Assembly (NCBI GenBank): GCA_030044775.1
Contig: JASICF010000022.1
Coordinates: forward strand, 1 to 8,954
DNA: 8,954 nucleotides
Reading direction: 5' to 3'
Origin: Candidatus Sulfotelmatobacter sp.
Lineage (GTDB): Bacteria; Acidobacteriota; Terriglobia; Terriglobales; Acidobacteriaceae
Shown here piece by piece: positions 1 through 6,492 of this stretch. The notes under the pieces are model-generated. The model ran no database searches. It was given only the letters and a program-made list of their open reading frames with translations, and was not told where the DNA came from. Within the stretch, counting starts at the first letter, position 1. Each line of letters begins with the position of its first letter. The position numbers and the translations under genes are program-made.

Positions 1-1199
1 ACAATCGCAACCCAGGTGCGGCCAACGGCCAGGCCGCTGCCGTTGAGCGTGTGCACGAATTCGGTTTTATTTTTCCCTTCCGGCCGATAACGGATATTTG
101 CCCGCCGTGCCTGATATGCCTCAAAATTCGAGCACGAGGAGATCTCGCGGAACAATTGCTGCCCTGGCAGCCACACTTCCAGGTCGTATGTTTTTGCGGA
201 CGATGCACTGATATCGCCAGTACACAGGCTGACTACGCGATAGTGCAAACCAAGTTTTTGCAGAACCGTTTCGGCATTCCGGGTCAGCTTCTCGTGCTCT
301 TCGTAGGAATTCTCCGGCCGGGCGAATTTCACGAGTTCGACTTTCTGGAACTGATGCTGGCGAATAATTCCGCGCACATCCTTTCCATACGATCCTGCCT
401 CGCTGCGAAAACAGGGGGTATAAGCAGTCAGCGAAATAGGAAGGCGCGCCGCGTCGAGGGTTTCGTCACGATAAAGATTCGTAACCGGAACTTCGGCGGT
501 GGGAATCAGCCAAAGATCTTTTTCCCCATGCGGCACGCGGAACAGGTCGGCTGCGAACTTAGGCAGCTGCCCCGTGCAGTACATCGAATCTGAATTCACC
601 AGACAAGGCGGCAAAACTTCTGTGTAACTATGCTCGCGCGTGTGCAGATCGAGCATAAAATTCGCCAGCGCGCGTTCAAGTTTTGCTCCCAAATCCCAAT
701 AAACAGCGAAGCGGGCTCCGGTCAGCTTAACGGCGCGTTCCAAGTCGAGCACGCCAAGCTCGGCACCGAGATCCCAGTGCGGCTTCGGAACAAAATCAAA
801 TTTCGGGGGACTTCCCCATCGCCGCACTTCCACATTCTCTTCTGCGCTACGCCCAAGCGGCACGCTGGCATGCGGCATATTCGGAATACCCGAGAGAATG
901 TCCCGTAGCATCCCGTCGAATTCAGTCGCCACTGTTTCCCGCTCCTGAATCTGCTCACGCAATGCTTTTGTCTCGGCCATGACCGCGCTGGCATCTTGGC
1001 CGGATTTTTTCAGTTTTCCAATTTCCTCCGAAGCTTTGTTGCGCTGCGACTTCAGCCTTTCGACGTCGGTGATCGCCTCCCGGCGGCGAATATCGATGGC
1101 GGCGAAGTCTTTGAGGACCGAGCTGGGATCGAGGCCGCGCTGGCGCAGCATCTCTTCAACTTTCGGCAGATTCTCCCGGACGAAATTCAGATCGAGCAT
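1..1199 (-). CDS. serS: Seryl-tRNA synthetase, C-terminus cut by window edge
   Basis: Charges tRNA-Ser with serine using ATP, in the cytoplasm. This minus-strand frame has no stop for 399 codons and runs off the left edge. Bacterial SerRS is usually about 420-430 residues, so roughly 25-30 residues are missing. Residues 1-110 form the N-terminal tRNA-binding arm, with a charged helical hairpin at about 35-100 expected to be coiled coil. The class II catalytic core follows: TAEVP at 234-238 (serine-binding loop), motif 2 from CFRSEAGSYGKD (263 onward) to HQFQKVEL, and motif 3 as NGSGLAVGRT at 386-395. The ATG at 1199-1197 gives the typical MLDLNFVREN start. Its upstream Shine-Dalgarno is weak (GTAGAG, about 4 nt away). 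It diverges from pyrD across 189 bp. The position after GRT is Trp where Leu is more usual. Nothing else is odd; the family call is very secure. Confidence 0.97.
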   Translation of the reverse strand, partial: MLDLNFVRENLPKVEEMLRQRGLDPSSVLKDFAAIDIRRREAITDVERLKSQRNKASEEIGKLKKSGQDASAVMAETKALREQIQERETVATEFDGMLRDILSGIPNMPHASVPLGRSAEENVEVRRWGSPPKFDFVPKPHWDLGAELGVLDLERAVKLTGARFAVYWDLGAKLERALANFMLDLHTREHSYTEVLPPCLVNSDSMYCTGQLPKFAADLFRVPHGEKDLWLIPTAEVPVTNLYRDETLDAARLPISLTAYTPCFRSEAGSYGKDVRGIIRQHQFQKVELVKFARPENSYEEHEKLTRNAETVLQKLGLHYRVVSLCTGDISASSAKTYDLEVWLPGQQLFREISSCSNFEAYQARRANIRYRPEGKNKTEFVHTLNGSGLAVGRTWVAI

Positions 1200-1317
1200 G
1201 AATTCTCTACTGTAAAGGAAAACTGCAGCAGAATGCACGCGGCGTGCCCCGCGTTGCATCGTCCGGCCTGGAATGTTCCGGTGGGGATGGATTGCCCGGT
1301 TCGATGTTCCTCTGACT

Positions 1318-1347
1318 TTGATGGACCTAGCTGGAACTGTGTAAACT
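1318..1347 (+). promoter_or_regulatory. Possible sigma70-like promoter for pyrD
   Basis: TTGATG (1318-1323) and TAAACT (1342-1347) are separated by 18 bp, each matching four of six consensus bases. They lie about 40 bp before the pyrD ATG in the divergent serS-pyrD gap. The match is modest and could occur by chance. Confidence 0.25.
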
Positions 1348-1365
1348 ACCCTTTCAACCACATCG

Positions 1366-1380
1366 GCTCGGCTTTCGAGC
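1366..1380 (+). promoter_or_regulatory. Small GC-rich hairpin just upstream of pyrD start
   Basis: GCTCG (1366-1370) and CGAGC (1376-1380) are perfect inverted repeats around a five-base loop. They end 8 nt before the pyrD ATG. The right arm contains the only purine-rich GAG that could serve as a Shine-Dalgarno, so folding would mask it. The structure is visible; a regulatory role is inference. Confidence 0.25.
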
Positions 1381-1388
1381 AAATCTGA

Positions 1389-2339
1389 ATGGCCACAGCT
1401 TCTGCGAACGGCGGAAAATCGTCTCCCGATCTGAGCGTCACCTTTGCGGGCGTTGAGCTGAAGAATCCGATTCTTGCCGCCAGCGGTACTTTCGGCTATG
1501 GCGTCGAGTTTGAAGATATCGTTCATCTCGACAGGCTCGGGGGCTTCGTGGTGAAAGGCCTTTCCCGCGAGGCGATGATCGGCAACCCTCCGCCGAGGCT
1601 CTGGGAAACCGCCGCCGGCATGCTCAACGCCATCGGTTTGCAAAACATCGGCGCGGCGGCATTTCTGACGGAGAAGTTGCCGAAACTTCAGCAGATCAAG
1701 AATATCGTCGTTATCGCGAATGTCTTCGGCTATACCCGGGAAGATTACGAAGCGGCGATCGAAATTCTCAACGAGGGCGAGGGAATTGCAGCCTACGAGT
1801 TGAACGTCTCGTGTCCAAACACGGCTCATGGCGGACTGCAATTCGGCAGCGATCCGCGGTCGCTCGATGAAGTGGTGAGCACGGCAAAGCGGGTCGCGAG
1901 GCGCCCGCTGATCGTCAAACTCTCGCCGAACGTCACCAGCATCGCGCAAATGGCGCACATCGCGCAGGAGGCCGGGGCCGACGCAATCTCTCTGATCAAC
2001 ACATTCGTGGCCATGGCCATTGATCCGGAAACGCGTAAGCCGCGTATCGCCAACGTTACGGCTGGACTTTCTGGCCCGGCAATCAAGCCTGTCGCGTTGC
2101 GCATGGTTTACGACGCTGCGCATGCGGTCAGCGTTCCGGTCATCGGTATGGGAGGCATTTCAACCGCCACCGACGTGATTGAATTCATGCTTGCCGGGGC
2201 AACCGCCGTGCAGATTGGCACGGCGAGCTATTGGGATCCGTGTGCCACAGAGAAAATTGTCGATGAGCTCGGACGCTGGTGCCAGGAGCATGGCGCTAAG
2301 CGGTTAGCGGATCTGATTGGCGGACTAATCGTGGAGTAA
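1389..2339 (+). CDS. pyrD: Dihydroorotate dehydrogenase, class 1B catalytic subunit
   Basis: Oxidises dihydroorotate to orotate, the fourth step of de novo UMP synthesis, as an FMN-bound TIM barrel in the cytoplasm. The 316 residues fit class 1 enzymes; the membrane-targeting N-terminal helix of class 2 is absent. ASGTFGYG lies at 31-38 and VKGLS at 55-59. ELNVSCPN at 137-144 contains the class 1 catalytic-base cysteine, Cys142. The FMN-phosphate region reads VIGMGGIS followed by AGATAVQIGTA. NVSCPNTAHGG and the run NTFVAMAID...GLSGPAIKP resemble the NAD-linked 1B (PyrDB) form. That form normally needs the iron-sulfur/FAD subunit PyrK, which is not next to it here. The ATG at 1389 directly follows an in-frame TGA, so no earlier start exists. 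The gene is convergent with the Asp-box protein gene, only 29 bp from its stop. Confidence 0.96.
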   Translation: MATASANGGKSSPDLSVTFAGVELKNPILAASGTFGYGVEFEDIVHLDRLGGFVVKGLSREAMIGNPPPRLWETAAGMLNAIGLQNIGAAAFLTEKLPKLQQIKNIVVIANVFGYTREDYEAAIEILNEGEGIAAYELNVSCPNTAHGGLQFGSDPRSLDEVVSTAKRVARRPLIVKLSPNVTSIAQMAHIAQEAGADAISLINTFVAMAIDPETRKPRIANVTAGLSGPAIKPVALRMVYDAAHAVSVPVIGMGGISTATDVIEFMLAGATAVQIGTASYWDPCATEKIVDELGRWCQEHGAKRLADLIGGLIVE

Positions 2340-2367
2340 CTGCGAAGGCAGATTATTCACCTGTGAA
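2340..2367. terminator. Weak inverted repeats between convergent stop codons
   Basis: The 29-bp gap between the pyrD stop and the convergent gene's stop holds two adjacent short inverted repeats. One is CTGC/GCAG around GAAG (2340-2351); the other is TTCAC/GTGAA around two bases (2356-2367). Neither has a clear T-tract, so terminator function for either strand is only a guess. Confidence 0.2.
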
Positions 2368-2368
2368 A

Positions 2369-3676
2369 TTATCGGCCGCGCGTATACCAAATCGAGCCGG
2401 GAGATTTGTAGTTCCGCCCTTCGCCCCAAACCACGTGCGTATTGTCCAGGTTATCGATCGCGATCGAAAACAAGTTGCCGAAGGGAAAGAGGAAGCCATC
2501 CGGCAGAATGTAATCGTAGCCTCGCACTGGACTCGAAAGCTGTGCCTCGCTTGACCAGGTTGCGCCGCCGTTGATGGAAGTCCGCTCAAATACGTTCCAC
2601 AGAGGCGCGTTGCGCGTATCCATCCATGCGATGCGCACATCACCGGCAGCTCCAGCCGTTATTGTGGGGAAGCAGTGTTCCACCCCGTCATTCGCGTTGG
2701 AAACGTCGGTTTTCGCGGACCAGGTTGCCCCTGCGGTAGTGGATGAGGAAAAGTAGATGCGCTCCGGCCCGCCTGCGGCCGAGCCGGCGTTCCACAGGGC
2801 ATAGACGGATCCGCCATCGTCAGAAGTCATCGCCATCTGCGAGGCCAGAAATCCAGCCGAACAGGCCTGTGCCGCGCACGCCGGCGCCGCGCTCGAGACG
2901 TCTATGCGTGTAGCGCTCCAGGTGTGCCCGCCGTTTGTCGACTCACTAATGAACAACTCCACCGGGTGCGTGAGGATATTTGTTCGCGGGTAGGCCGTCC
3001 AGGAGAAATAGACGTTGCCCGCCGGGTCTATCGTAGCCCCAGCGGCCAATGACCAGCCCGGCCCTGCGCCCGGATTCAGCACGGTGGAGGAAAAATTCTG
3101 CGCGTAATCGTGGGATGCCGCCACCGCGAGCGTCTGATCGTGGTTAAAGCTCACGTAAATATTGGCGCCACGAACGGCGAGCACCGGCTTGTCGATAAGC
3201 ACGTCGGGAGAATGCTCCGCGACGACAAAATACCAGGTGCGGCCAAAGTCCTGCGACCGCGCGACCAGAATATCGTGCCTGCCCTGCATCCAGGATGCAT
3301 ATAGCGTCTGCCTGTCAAGCGGGTCGACTTTGATCTGGGCGTCAAACTGTCCCGATGTCGAATTCAGCAAAAGTTGCGGGAGGTGCCAGGAGGTTCCGTT
3401 GTCGTCGCTTGCCAACAGCAGCATCGTCGGCACAATGCAGGCAGGGCAGGTTGCTACCGGGCCGTATTGGGGAAATAGAATGTAAACGTGGCCGCGACCA
3501 TCGGCCGCCATGGCTGGCTCCCACTGGTCGCCGGTGGCGTAACCCACGCGACGTTGCGGGGCGAACCCCGGCAATCCTGTTCCAGACTGAGCTAGAACAT
3601 CCGTCGCTGCCAGTGCAACCAACAGGCACAGGGCAATCTTCCGGCCATTCCTCGTGAGGCTGGTTCTGAAATCCAC
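2369..3676 (-). CDS. Secreted Asp-box (BNR repeat) beta-propeller protein
   Basis: This is a 435-residue protein with a signal peptide: basic start (RTSLTRNGRK), hydrophobic stretch at about 14-24, and a likely signal peptidase I cut after VLA at residue 29. The mature part carries five Asp-box-like turns of S-x-D/N-x-G-x-T-W type, ending at Trp97, Trp148, Trp253, Trp319 and Trp374. These mark successive blades of a sialidase-like propeller. Five mature cysteines (77, 80, 267, 272, 335) could form disulfides after export. The sialidase FRIP motif and a clear arginine triad were not seen, so enzymatic sialidase activity is not supported. A carbohydrate-binding, adhesive or uncharacterised role is equally possible. 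The start is GTG at 3676, with AGGAG four bases upstream and a good promoter. It stands alone, convergent with pyrD and divergent from msrA. The exact function is unknown. Confidence 0.85.
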   Translation of the reverse strand: MDFRTSLTRNGRKIALCLLVALAATDVLAQSGTGLPGFAPQRRVGYATGDQWEPAMAADGRGHVYILFPQYGPVATCPACIVPTMLLLASDDNGTSWHLPQLLLNSTSGQFDAQIKVDPLDRQTLYASWMQGRHDILVARSQDFGRTWYFVVAEHSPDVLIDKPVLAVRGANIYVSFNHDQTLAVAASHDYAQNFSSTVLNPGAGPGWSLAAGATIDPAGNVYFSWTAYPRTNILTHPVELFISESTNGGHTWSATRIDVSSAAPACAAQACSAGFLASQMAMTSDDGGSVYALWNAGSAAGGPERIYFSSSTTAGATWSAKTDVSNANDGVEHCFPTITAGAAGDVRIAWMDTRNAPLWNVFERTSINGGATWSSEAQLSSPVRGYDYILPDGFLFPFGNLFSIAIDNLDNTHVVWGEGRNYKSPGSIWYTRGR

Positions 3677-3680
3677 AACT

Positions 3681-3685
3681 CTCCT
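3681..3685 (-). promoter_or_regulatory. Shine-Dalgarno AGGAG before a GTG start
   Basis: AGGAG on the minus strand lies 4 nt before the GTG at 3676. It decides the non-ATG start of the exported Asp-box protein and places the signal peptide correctly. The spacing is slightly short. Confidence 0.6.
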
Positions 3686-3717
3686 GGGGGGAGGTTTTTC
3701 CCAATCGACCTTGCCGA

Positions 3718-3746
3718 ACTCTAACCCGAATCCTTAGAAGCGTCAA
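3718..3746 (-). promoter_or_regulatory. Sigma70-like promoter of the Asp-box protein gene
   Basis: On the minus strand, TTGACG (3746-3741) is followed after exactly 17 bp by TAGAGT (3723-3718). That is five of six and four of six consensus matches at optimal spacing. It predicts a transcript start near 3711 and a leader of about 35 nt, which contains the AGGAG ribosome site. This is the best-formed promoter in the window. Confidence 0.55.
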
Positions 3747-3781
3747 ATGCCCGAAAGGTATATATCACTTGCGGATACGGC

Positions 3782-3810
3782 GTGACTTTCTGCTGGATTC
3801 GTCATCTAAT
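3782..3810 (+). promoter_or_regulatory. Possible sigma70-like promoter for msrA
   Basis: GTGACT (3782-3787), a 17-bp spacer, then TCTAAT (3805-3810): four of six and five of six consensus matches. It sits about 85 bp before the msrA ATG in the 218-bp divergent gap, which would give a leader of about 78 nt. Confidence 0.35.
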
Positions 3811-3894
3811 AGAGGCGTCTAAGGTTAGAGAAAGCTTTCAAACCCCAGTCGAACTCAGCGGCTGGTAGGTGAACCGAAAGGGGAACGTCTCGAA

Positions 3895-4371
3895 ATGGAG
3901 AAAGCGACATTCGCGGCAGGCTGTTTTTGGGGAGTGGAGGCCACATTCCGGCAACTGCCTGGCGTGGTTTCAACCCGGGTTGGGTATACCGGTGGAAATA
4001 CCAACAATCCGACGTACAAAGAAGTTTGCACCGATCACACCGGCCACGCGGAAGCGGTGGAAATAGAATTCGACCCTGCAAAGATCAAATACACCGATCT
4101 GCTGAAAGTGTTCTGGGAGAATCACGATCCGACGCAACTCAATCGCCAGGGACCGGATTGGGGAACACAATACCGCTCGGCGATTTTCTTCCACAGTCCC
4201 GAACAGCAGGTGGCCGCGCAAGCTTCAAAGCAGGCTTTGGAGAACGGGCACCGCTATTCCAAACCGATTGTGACGCAGATCATTCCAGGGGCTACGTTCT
4301 TTCCCGCCGAAGATTATCATCAGCAATATCTAGAGAAACGCGGCTTGGCGAGCTGCCACATCAAAGCGTAA
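3895..4371 (+). CDS. msrA: Peptide-methionine (S)-S-oxide reductase MsrA
   Basis: Reduces the S-epimer of methionine sulfoxide in free or protein-bound methionine, repairing oxidative damage with thioredoxin as usual reductant. At 158 residues it is a single MsrA domain with no fused MsrB. The signature GCFWG at 9-13 holds catalytic Cys10. YKEVCTDHTGHAEA (41 onward), HDPTQLNRQGPDWGTQYRS and EDYHQQYLEKRG are the other family blocks. Cys154 near the C-terminus (SCHIKA) is a plausible resolving cysteine. The ATG at 3895 gives the expected MEKATF start; a GGGG-containing purine tract (3877-3885) lies somewhat far upstream. There is no signal peptide, so it is cytoplasmic. It stands alone between the divergent Asp-box gene and a convergent membrane-protein gene. 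Confidence 0.97.
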   Translation: MEKATFAAGCFWGVEATFRQLPGVVSTRVGYTGGNTNNPTYKEVCTDHTGHAEAVEIEFDPAKIKYTDLLKVFWENHDPTQLNRQGPDWGTQYRSAIFFHSPEQQVAAQASKQALENGHRYSKPIVTQIIPGATFFPAEDYHQQYLEKRGLASCHIKA

Positions 4372-4456
4372 CCACGTAACCAACACGATGAAAAACCATT
4401 GGCAGACTCGAGCTCCATTCCCGTGTGCATCCGCGCAGCTTTTGCTCGGGAACGAC

Positions 4457-4507
4457 GCTGCCCGCAGCAAACGGGCTTTCCTTGGAACGGCGTTCTTTAG
4501 GGAAAGC
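4457..4507. terminator. Hairpin cluster between msrA and convergent membrane gene
   Basis: GCTTTCC (4475-4481) pairs perfectly with GGAAAGC (4501-4507), with an inner GAAC/GTTC stem, next to the minus-strand gene's TAG stop. A second small stem, GCTG/CAGC (4457-4468), adjoins it. The position fits transcription termination for either convergent gene. No run of T follows, so a factor-independent terminator is not proven. Confidence 0.3.
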
Positions 4508-4926
4508 TAGACAGCCGCAGGACGCCGCGGTGCAAAGAAGAACAGCAGAATGAAGCCGCCAAGATAGTAAGGTGCGGATTGCTCGAAATTGCAGCCCGTA
4601 AACCGAAGCACCAGCCCATACAGAGCCAGCGCCTCGCACAAAGCGTAGGTGGCGACATATCCGCTCTTCCAATGGTTCAGAGTGAGCAAATCGTCGGGTT
4701 GTGAGGCCAAGCTTTCGGCCGAGCGCAAGACCAACGTCCGGCGCACTACGAAGATGGCCCCGACCGTTGCAACTCCCGCGGTCGTGATGAAATAGGTCAA
4801 TGAAGGATTCGCGGTACGACCTCCCGAGGCCAGCAGTTCGCCCACGACAGCATAGAGCAATATGCTGCCCAGCATGGCCCATTGGATTGTCCGCAACGTC
4901 CGAAGAGTACCCTGCATTGCATCCAT
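4507..4926 (-). CDS. Small four-helix membrane protein, unknown function
   Basis: Not recognised as a named family. From the ATG at 4926 the product is 139 residues with four hydrophobic segments at about 14-32, 44-62, 88-108 and 119-131, so it should sit in the inner membrane. The third segment follows a W-K-S-G-Y turn and contains a helix-embedded Glu98 (ALCEALALYGLVL), an unusual charged residue in a membrane span. The end is basic and proline-rich (APRRPAAV). The open frame continues upstream to 5361, but that part overlaps the zinc-finger gene in another frame and reads as low-complexity Arg/Pro, so it is not real. AGGA lies 2 nt before this ATG and 11 nt before the next one (4917), leaving the exact start uncertain. 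It is last in the minus-strand run, 113 bp after the zinc-finger gene. Confidence 0.7.
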   Translation of the reverse strand: MDAMQGTLRTLRTIQWAMLGSILLYAVVGELLASGGRTANPSLTYFITTAGVATVGAIFVVRRTLVLRSAESLASQPDDLLTLNHWKSGYVATYALCEALALYGLVLRFTGCNFEQSAPYYLGGFILLFFFAPRRPAAV

Positions 4927-5039
4927 TTTCCTGCAACGGGCAGCGATTCTCAGCGATTTTTTCCGGGCGGGATACTCTTTGGTAATCTCGCAGCTGCGCA
5001 GAAAGAGGAGCGCGCGGCAAGCCAACCGGCGCTGCTGGC

Positions 5040-5483
5040 TTACGTTCCGGTAATTCTCACCCGGATCTCCTCGGGCAGGCGCTCCCGAATCTCGGGAGGC
5101 AAACGATCGTGTACCAGGCGGGCGCCTTGCTTTGCCGCATCGAGCACGGTTACCGGTGCCGGCGTGGCGACGGCGACGATGAGCCAGATCAAAGCGGATA
5201 ATGCAAAGCCGAGGAGAGCCGCGATTTCCAGCCAGAAGGCATGTCGCGGTCCAAAGTGGCGGATCACTCCAAAAGCCAGCAGGAACATGCCCCCCGAAAC
5301 CGAAGCCAGCGCGATCAGCCCAACATCGATGATGCGGTGCAGGCGTTGGCGGCTGCGGCATCGTTCACAGGCGGCAAAGTGGTTTTCGTAGTCGCCGCGC
5401 ATTTCCGGCGCCAGCCCGGAAATATCGTATCTCCAGCCCGCCAGAATTTTGCCAACAATCGGATCGACGCACTGCTGACTCAT
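5040..5483 (-). CDS. Putative zinc-finger (anti-sigma-like) membrane protein
   Basis: From the ATG at 5483 it has 147 residues. The N-terminal domain (1-50) contains Cys5 and then His35-x3-Cys39-x2-Cys42. This resembles the C...H-x3-C-x2-C pattern of zinc-binding anti-sigma (zf-HC2/ZAS) domains. Two hydrophobic segments follow at about 51-75 and 83-108, then a charged helical tail (about 111-147, with ERLPEEIRVRI) predicted on the cytoplasmic side if the finger is cytoplasmic too. No sigma-factor gene is adjacent, so anti-sigma function is inference from the motif; zinc-dependent membrane regulation of another kind is possible. An alternative start is GTG at 5516, adding 11 residues (MTSVFVNLQFI) and overlapping the upstream gene's TGA as GTGA. 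No strong Shine-Dalgarno is visible for either start. That layout suggests translational coupling to the MBL hydrolase gene. Confidence 0.75.
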   Translation of the reverse strand: MSQQCVDPIVGKILAGWRYDISGLAPEMRGDYENHFAACERCRSRQRLHRIIDVGLIALASVSGGMFLLAFGVIRHFGPRHAFWLEIAALLGFALSALIWLIVAVATPAPVTVLDAAKQGARLVHDRLPPEIRERLPEEIRVRITGT

Positions 5484-5512
5484 AATGAACTGCAGATTTA
5501 CAAAGACCGACG

Positions 5513-6316
5513 TCACAACTGGATTGGCGGCACTACCTCCGACTGCCTCGCCACCACCACCCGGTTCTGAAACAAACCGCCGCGATCGGCCAGGGCGTTC
5601 TCCGCTTCTCTCCTCGCTATCTCTGGGTGATTGTTCTGCTCAGAGAGATGCGCCAGCACCACAAACGCTGCATTATTATCATAGTCCCCGGTAAAGAAAT
5701 CCGCGAGTTTCTCGTTCGAAAGATGCCCGACATTGCTCGCCACCCGCTGCTTCACCGACCACGGATATGGGCCGCCGCGCAGCATCTCGACATCGTGGTT
5801 CGATTCCAGCACCAGAATGTCGGAGCCGCGCAGGTGATCACGCACGTTCGCCGGCAGGTAGCCAAGGTCAGTGACAAAGCTGATCTTGACGCCCTCGGCG
5901 CGAAAGGTGAATCCCACCGGGTCGGCGGCATCGTGCGGAATGGTAAATGGCTTGATCTCGATGTCGCCGATCTGAAAGCGGTGCCCCGACTCGAACTTTT
6001 CCAGCCTCTCGATTCGCGGACGCTCGCCATTCACGGTGCGCATGGCTCGAGCCCAGGCCGCATGCGTTGCCGCGGTCATGAAGACTGGGATGCGTAACCT
6101 TTTCGCCAGAGTCGTTAAGCCGTAAATGTGATCGGAATGCTCGTGCGTGATGAGGATGGCGGAAAGTGCGCGCGGATCTTCGCCGACTGATTTCAGCCGC
6201 TTAAATGTCTCGCGGCAGGAGATGCCGGCGTCGAGCAAGATCCTGGTCTGCGTACTGGAAACGAGCGCGCAATTTCCCCGGCTGCCCGAGGCCAGCATCG
6301 ACACGCTTACGCACAT
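5513..6316 (-). CDS. MBL-fold metallohydrolase, YycJ/WalJ-like
   Basis: A 267-residue metallo-beta-lactamase-fold hydrolase, predicted cytoplasmic and binding two metal ions. The start MLASGSRGNC (7-16) is typical of the YycJ/WalJ group. Metal ligands visible are HEHSDH at 58-63, His128 (IPHDA), Asp150 (FVTD) and His223 (LAHLSEQNNHPE). Group-specific blocks ESNHD (171-175), GGPYPWSVKQR and GHLSN (197-201) are also intact. Bacillus and Streptococcus homologues are tied to the WalRK cell-wall two-component locus and show nuclease-type activity; no walRK genes occur here, so the physiological role is open. The ATG at 6316 lacks a Shine-Dalgarno. Another ATG at codon 7 (6298) would still keep the whole fold. 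Its stop overlaps a possible GTG start of the zinc-finger gene by 4 nt. It lies 176 bp after the hydroxybutyryl-CoA dehydrogenase gene. Confidence 0.92.
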   Translation of the reverse strand: MCVSVSMLASGSRGNCALVSSTQTRILLDAGISCRETFKRLKSVGEDPRALSAILITHEHSDHIYGLTTLAKRLRIPVFMTAATHAAWARAMRTVNGERPRIERLEKFESGHRFQIGDIEIKPFTIPHDAADPVGFTFRAEGVKISFVTDLGYLPANVRDHLRGSDILVLESNHDVEMLRGGPYPWSVKQRVASNVGHLSNEKLADFFTGDYDNNAAFVVLAHLSEQNNHPEIARREAENALADRGGLFQNRVVVARQSEVVPPIQL

Positions 6317-6367
6317 GCAGCGAGCATACGCGACCCCGCTGTGGATTCGGGAGTATCTTTCTGGTTA

Positions 6368-6392
6368 GCCGAGACTCTTGTGAGGACTCGGC
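6368..6392. terminator. Stem-loop in gap between hbd and MBL hydrolase genes
   Basis: GCCGAG (6368-6373) pairs with CTCGGC (6387-6392), and an inner CTC/GAG stem surrounds a TTGT loop. It lies about 100 bp after the hbd stop and 52 bp before the MBL hydrolase start. No T-tract follows on the minus strand; a run of five T precedes it instead. It may be a terminator, an attenuator or a leader structure. A second weak stem, TGGGG/CCCCA (6405-6427), lies beside it. Confidence 0.35.
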
Positions 6393-6492
6393 GCAAAAAG
6401 CGTATGGGGTTTAAGCTGGGTTCCCCACCAGAGTCGCCCATTTGCTTTGTCCGCGGCGAAACAACCAGTAGAAAACCGATAACCTGCAATCG

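Noticed and set aside
51..593. 180-residue plus-strand frame at the left end
   Set aside because: It is antisense to the seryl-tRNA synthetase, whose uninterrupted frame carries class II motifs 2 and 3.
2369..3676. Calling the Asp-box protein an exo-alpha-sialidase
   Set aside because: Asp-boxes occur in many propellers. The FRIP motif and a convincing arginine triad are not seen, so the enzymatic name is unsupported.
4361..5020. 219-residue minus-strand frame overlapping the small membrane gene and running into msrA's 3' end
   Set aside because: Arg/Ser-rich composition without domains; the alternative frame at 4507-4926 has four clean membrane segments.
4507..5361. A 284-residue minus-strand reading frame covering the small membrane protein and much of the zinc-finger gene
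   Set aside because: The first ~145 codons are out of frame with the clearly coding zinc-finger protein and read as Arg/Pro-rich nonsense. Only the part from 4926 has membrane-protein character.
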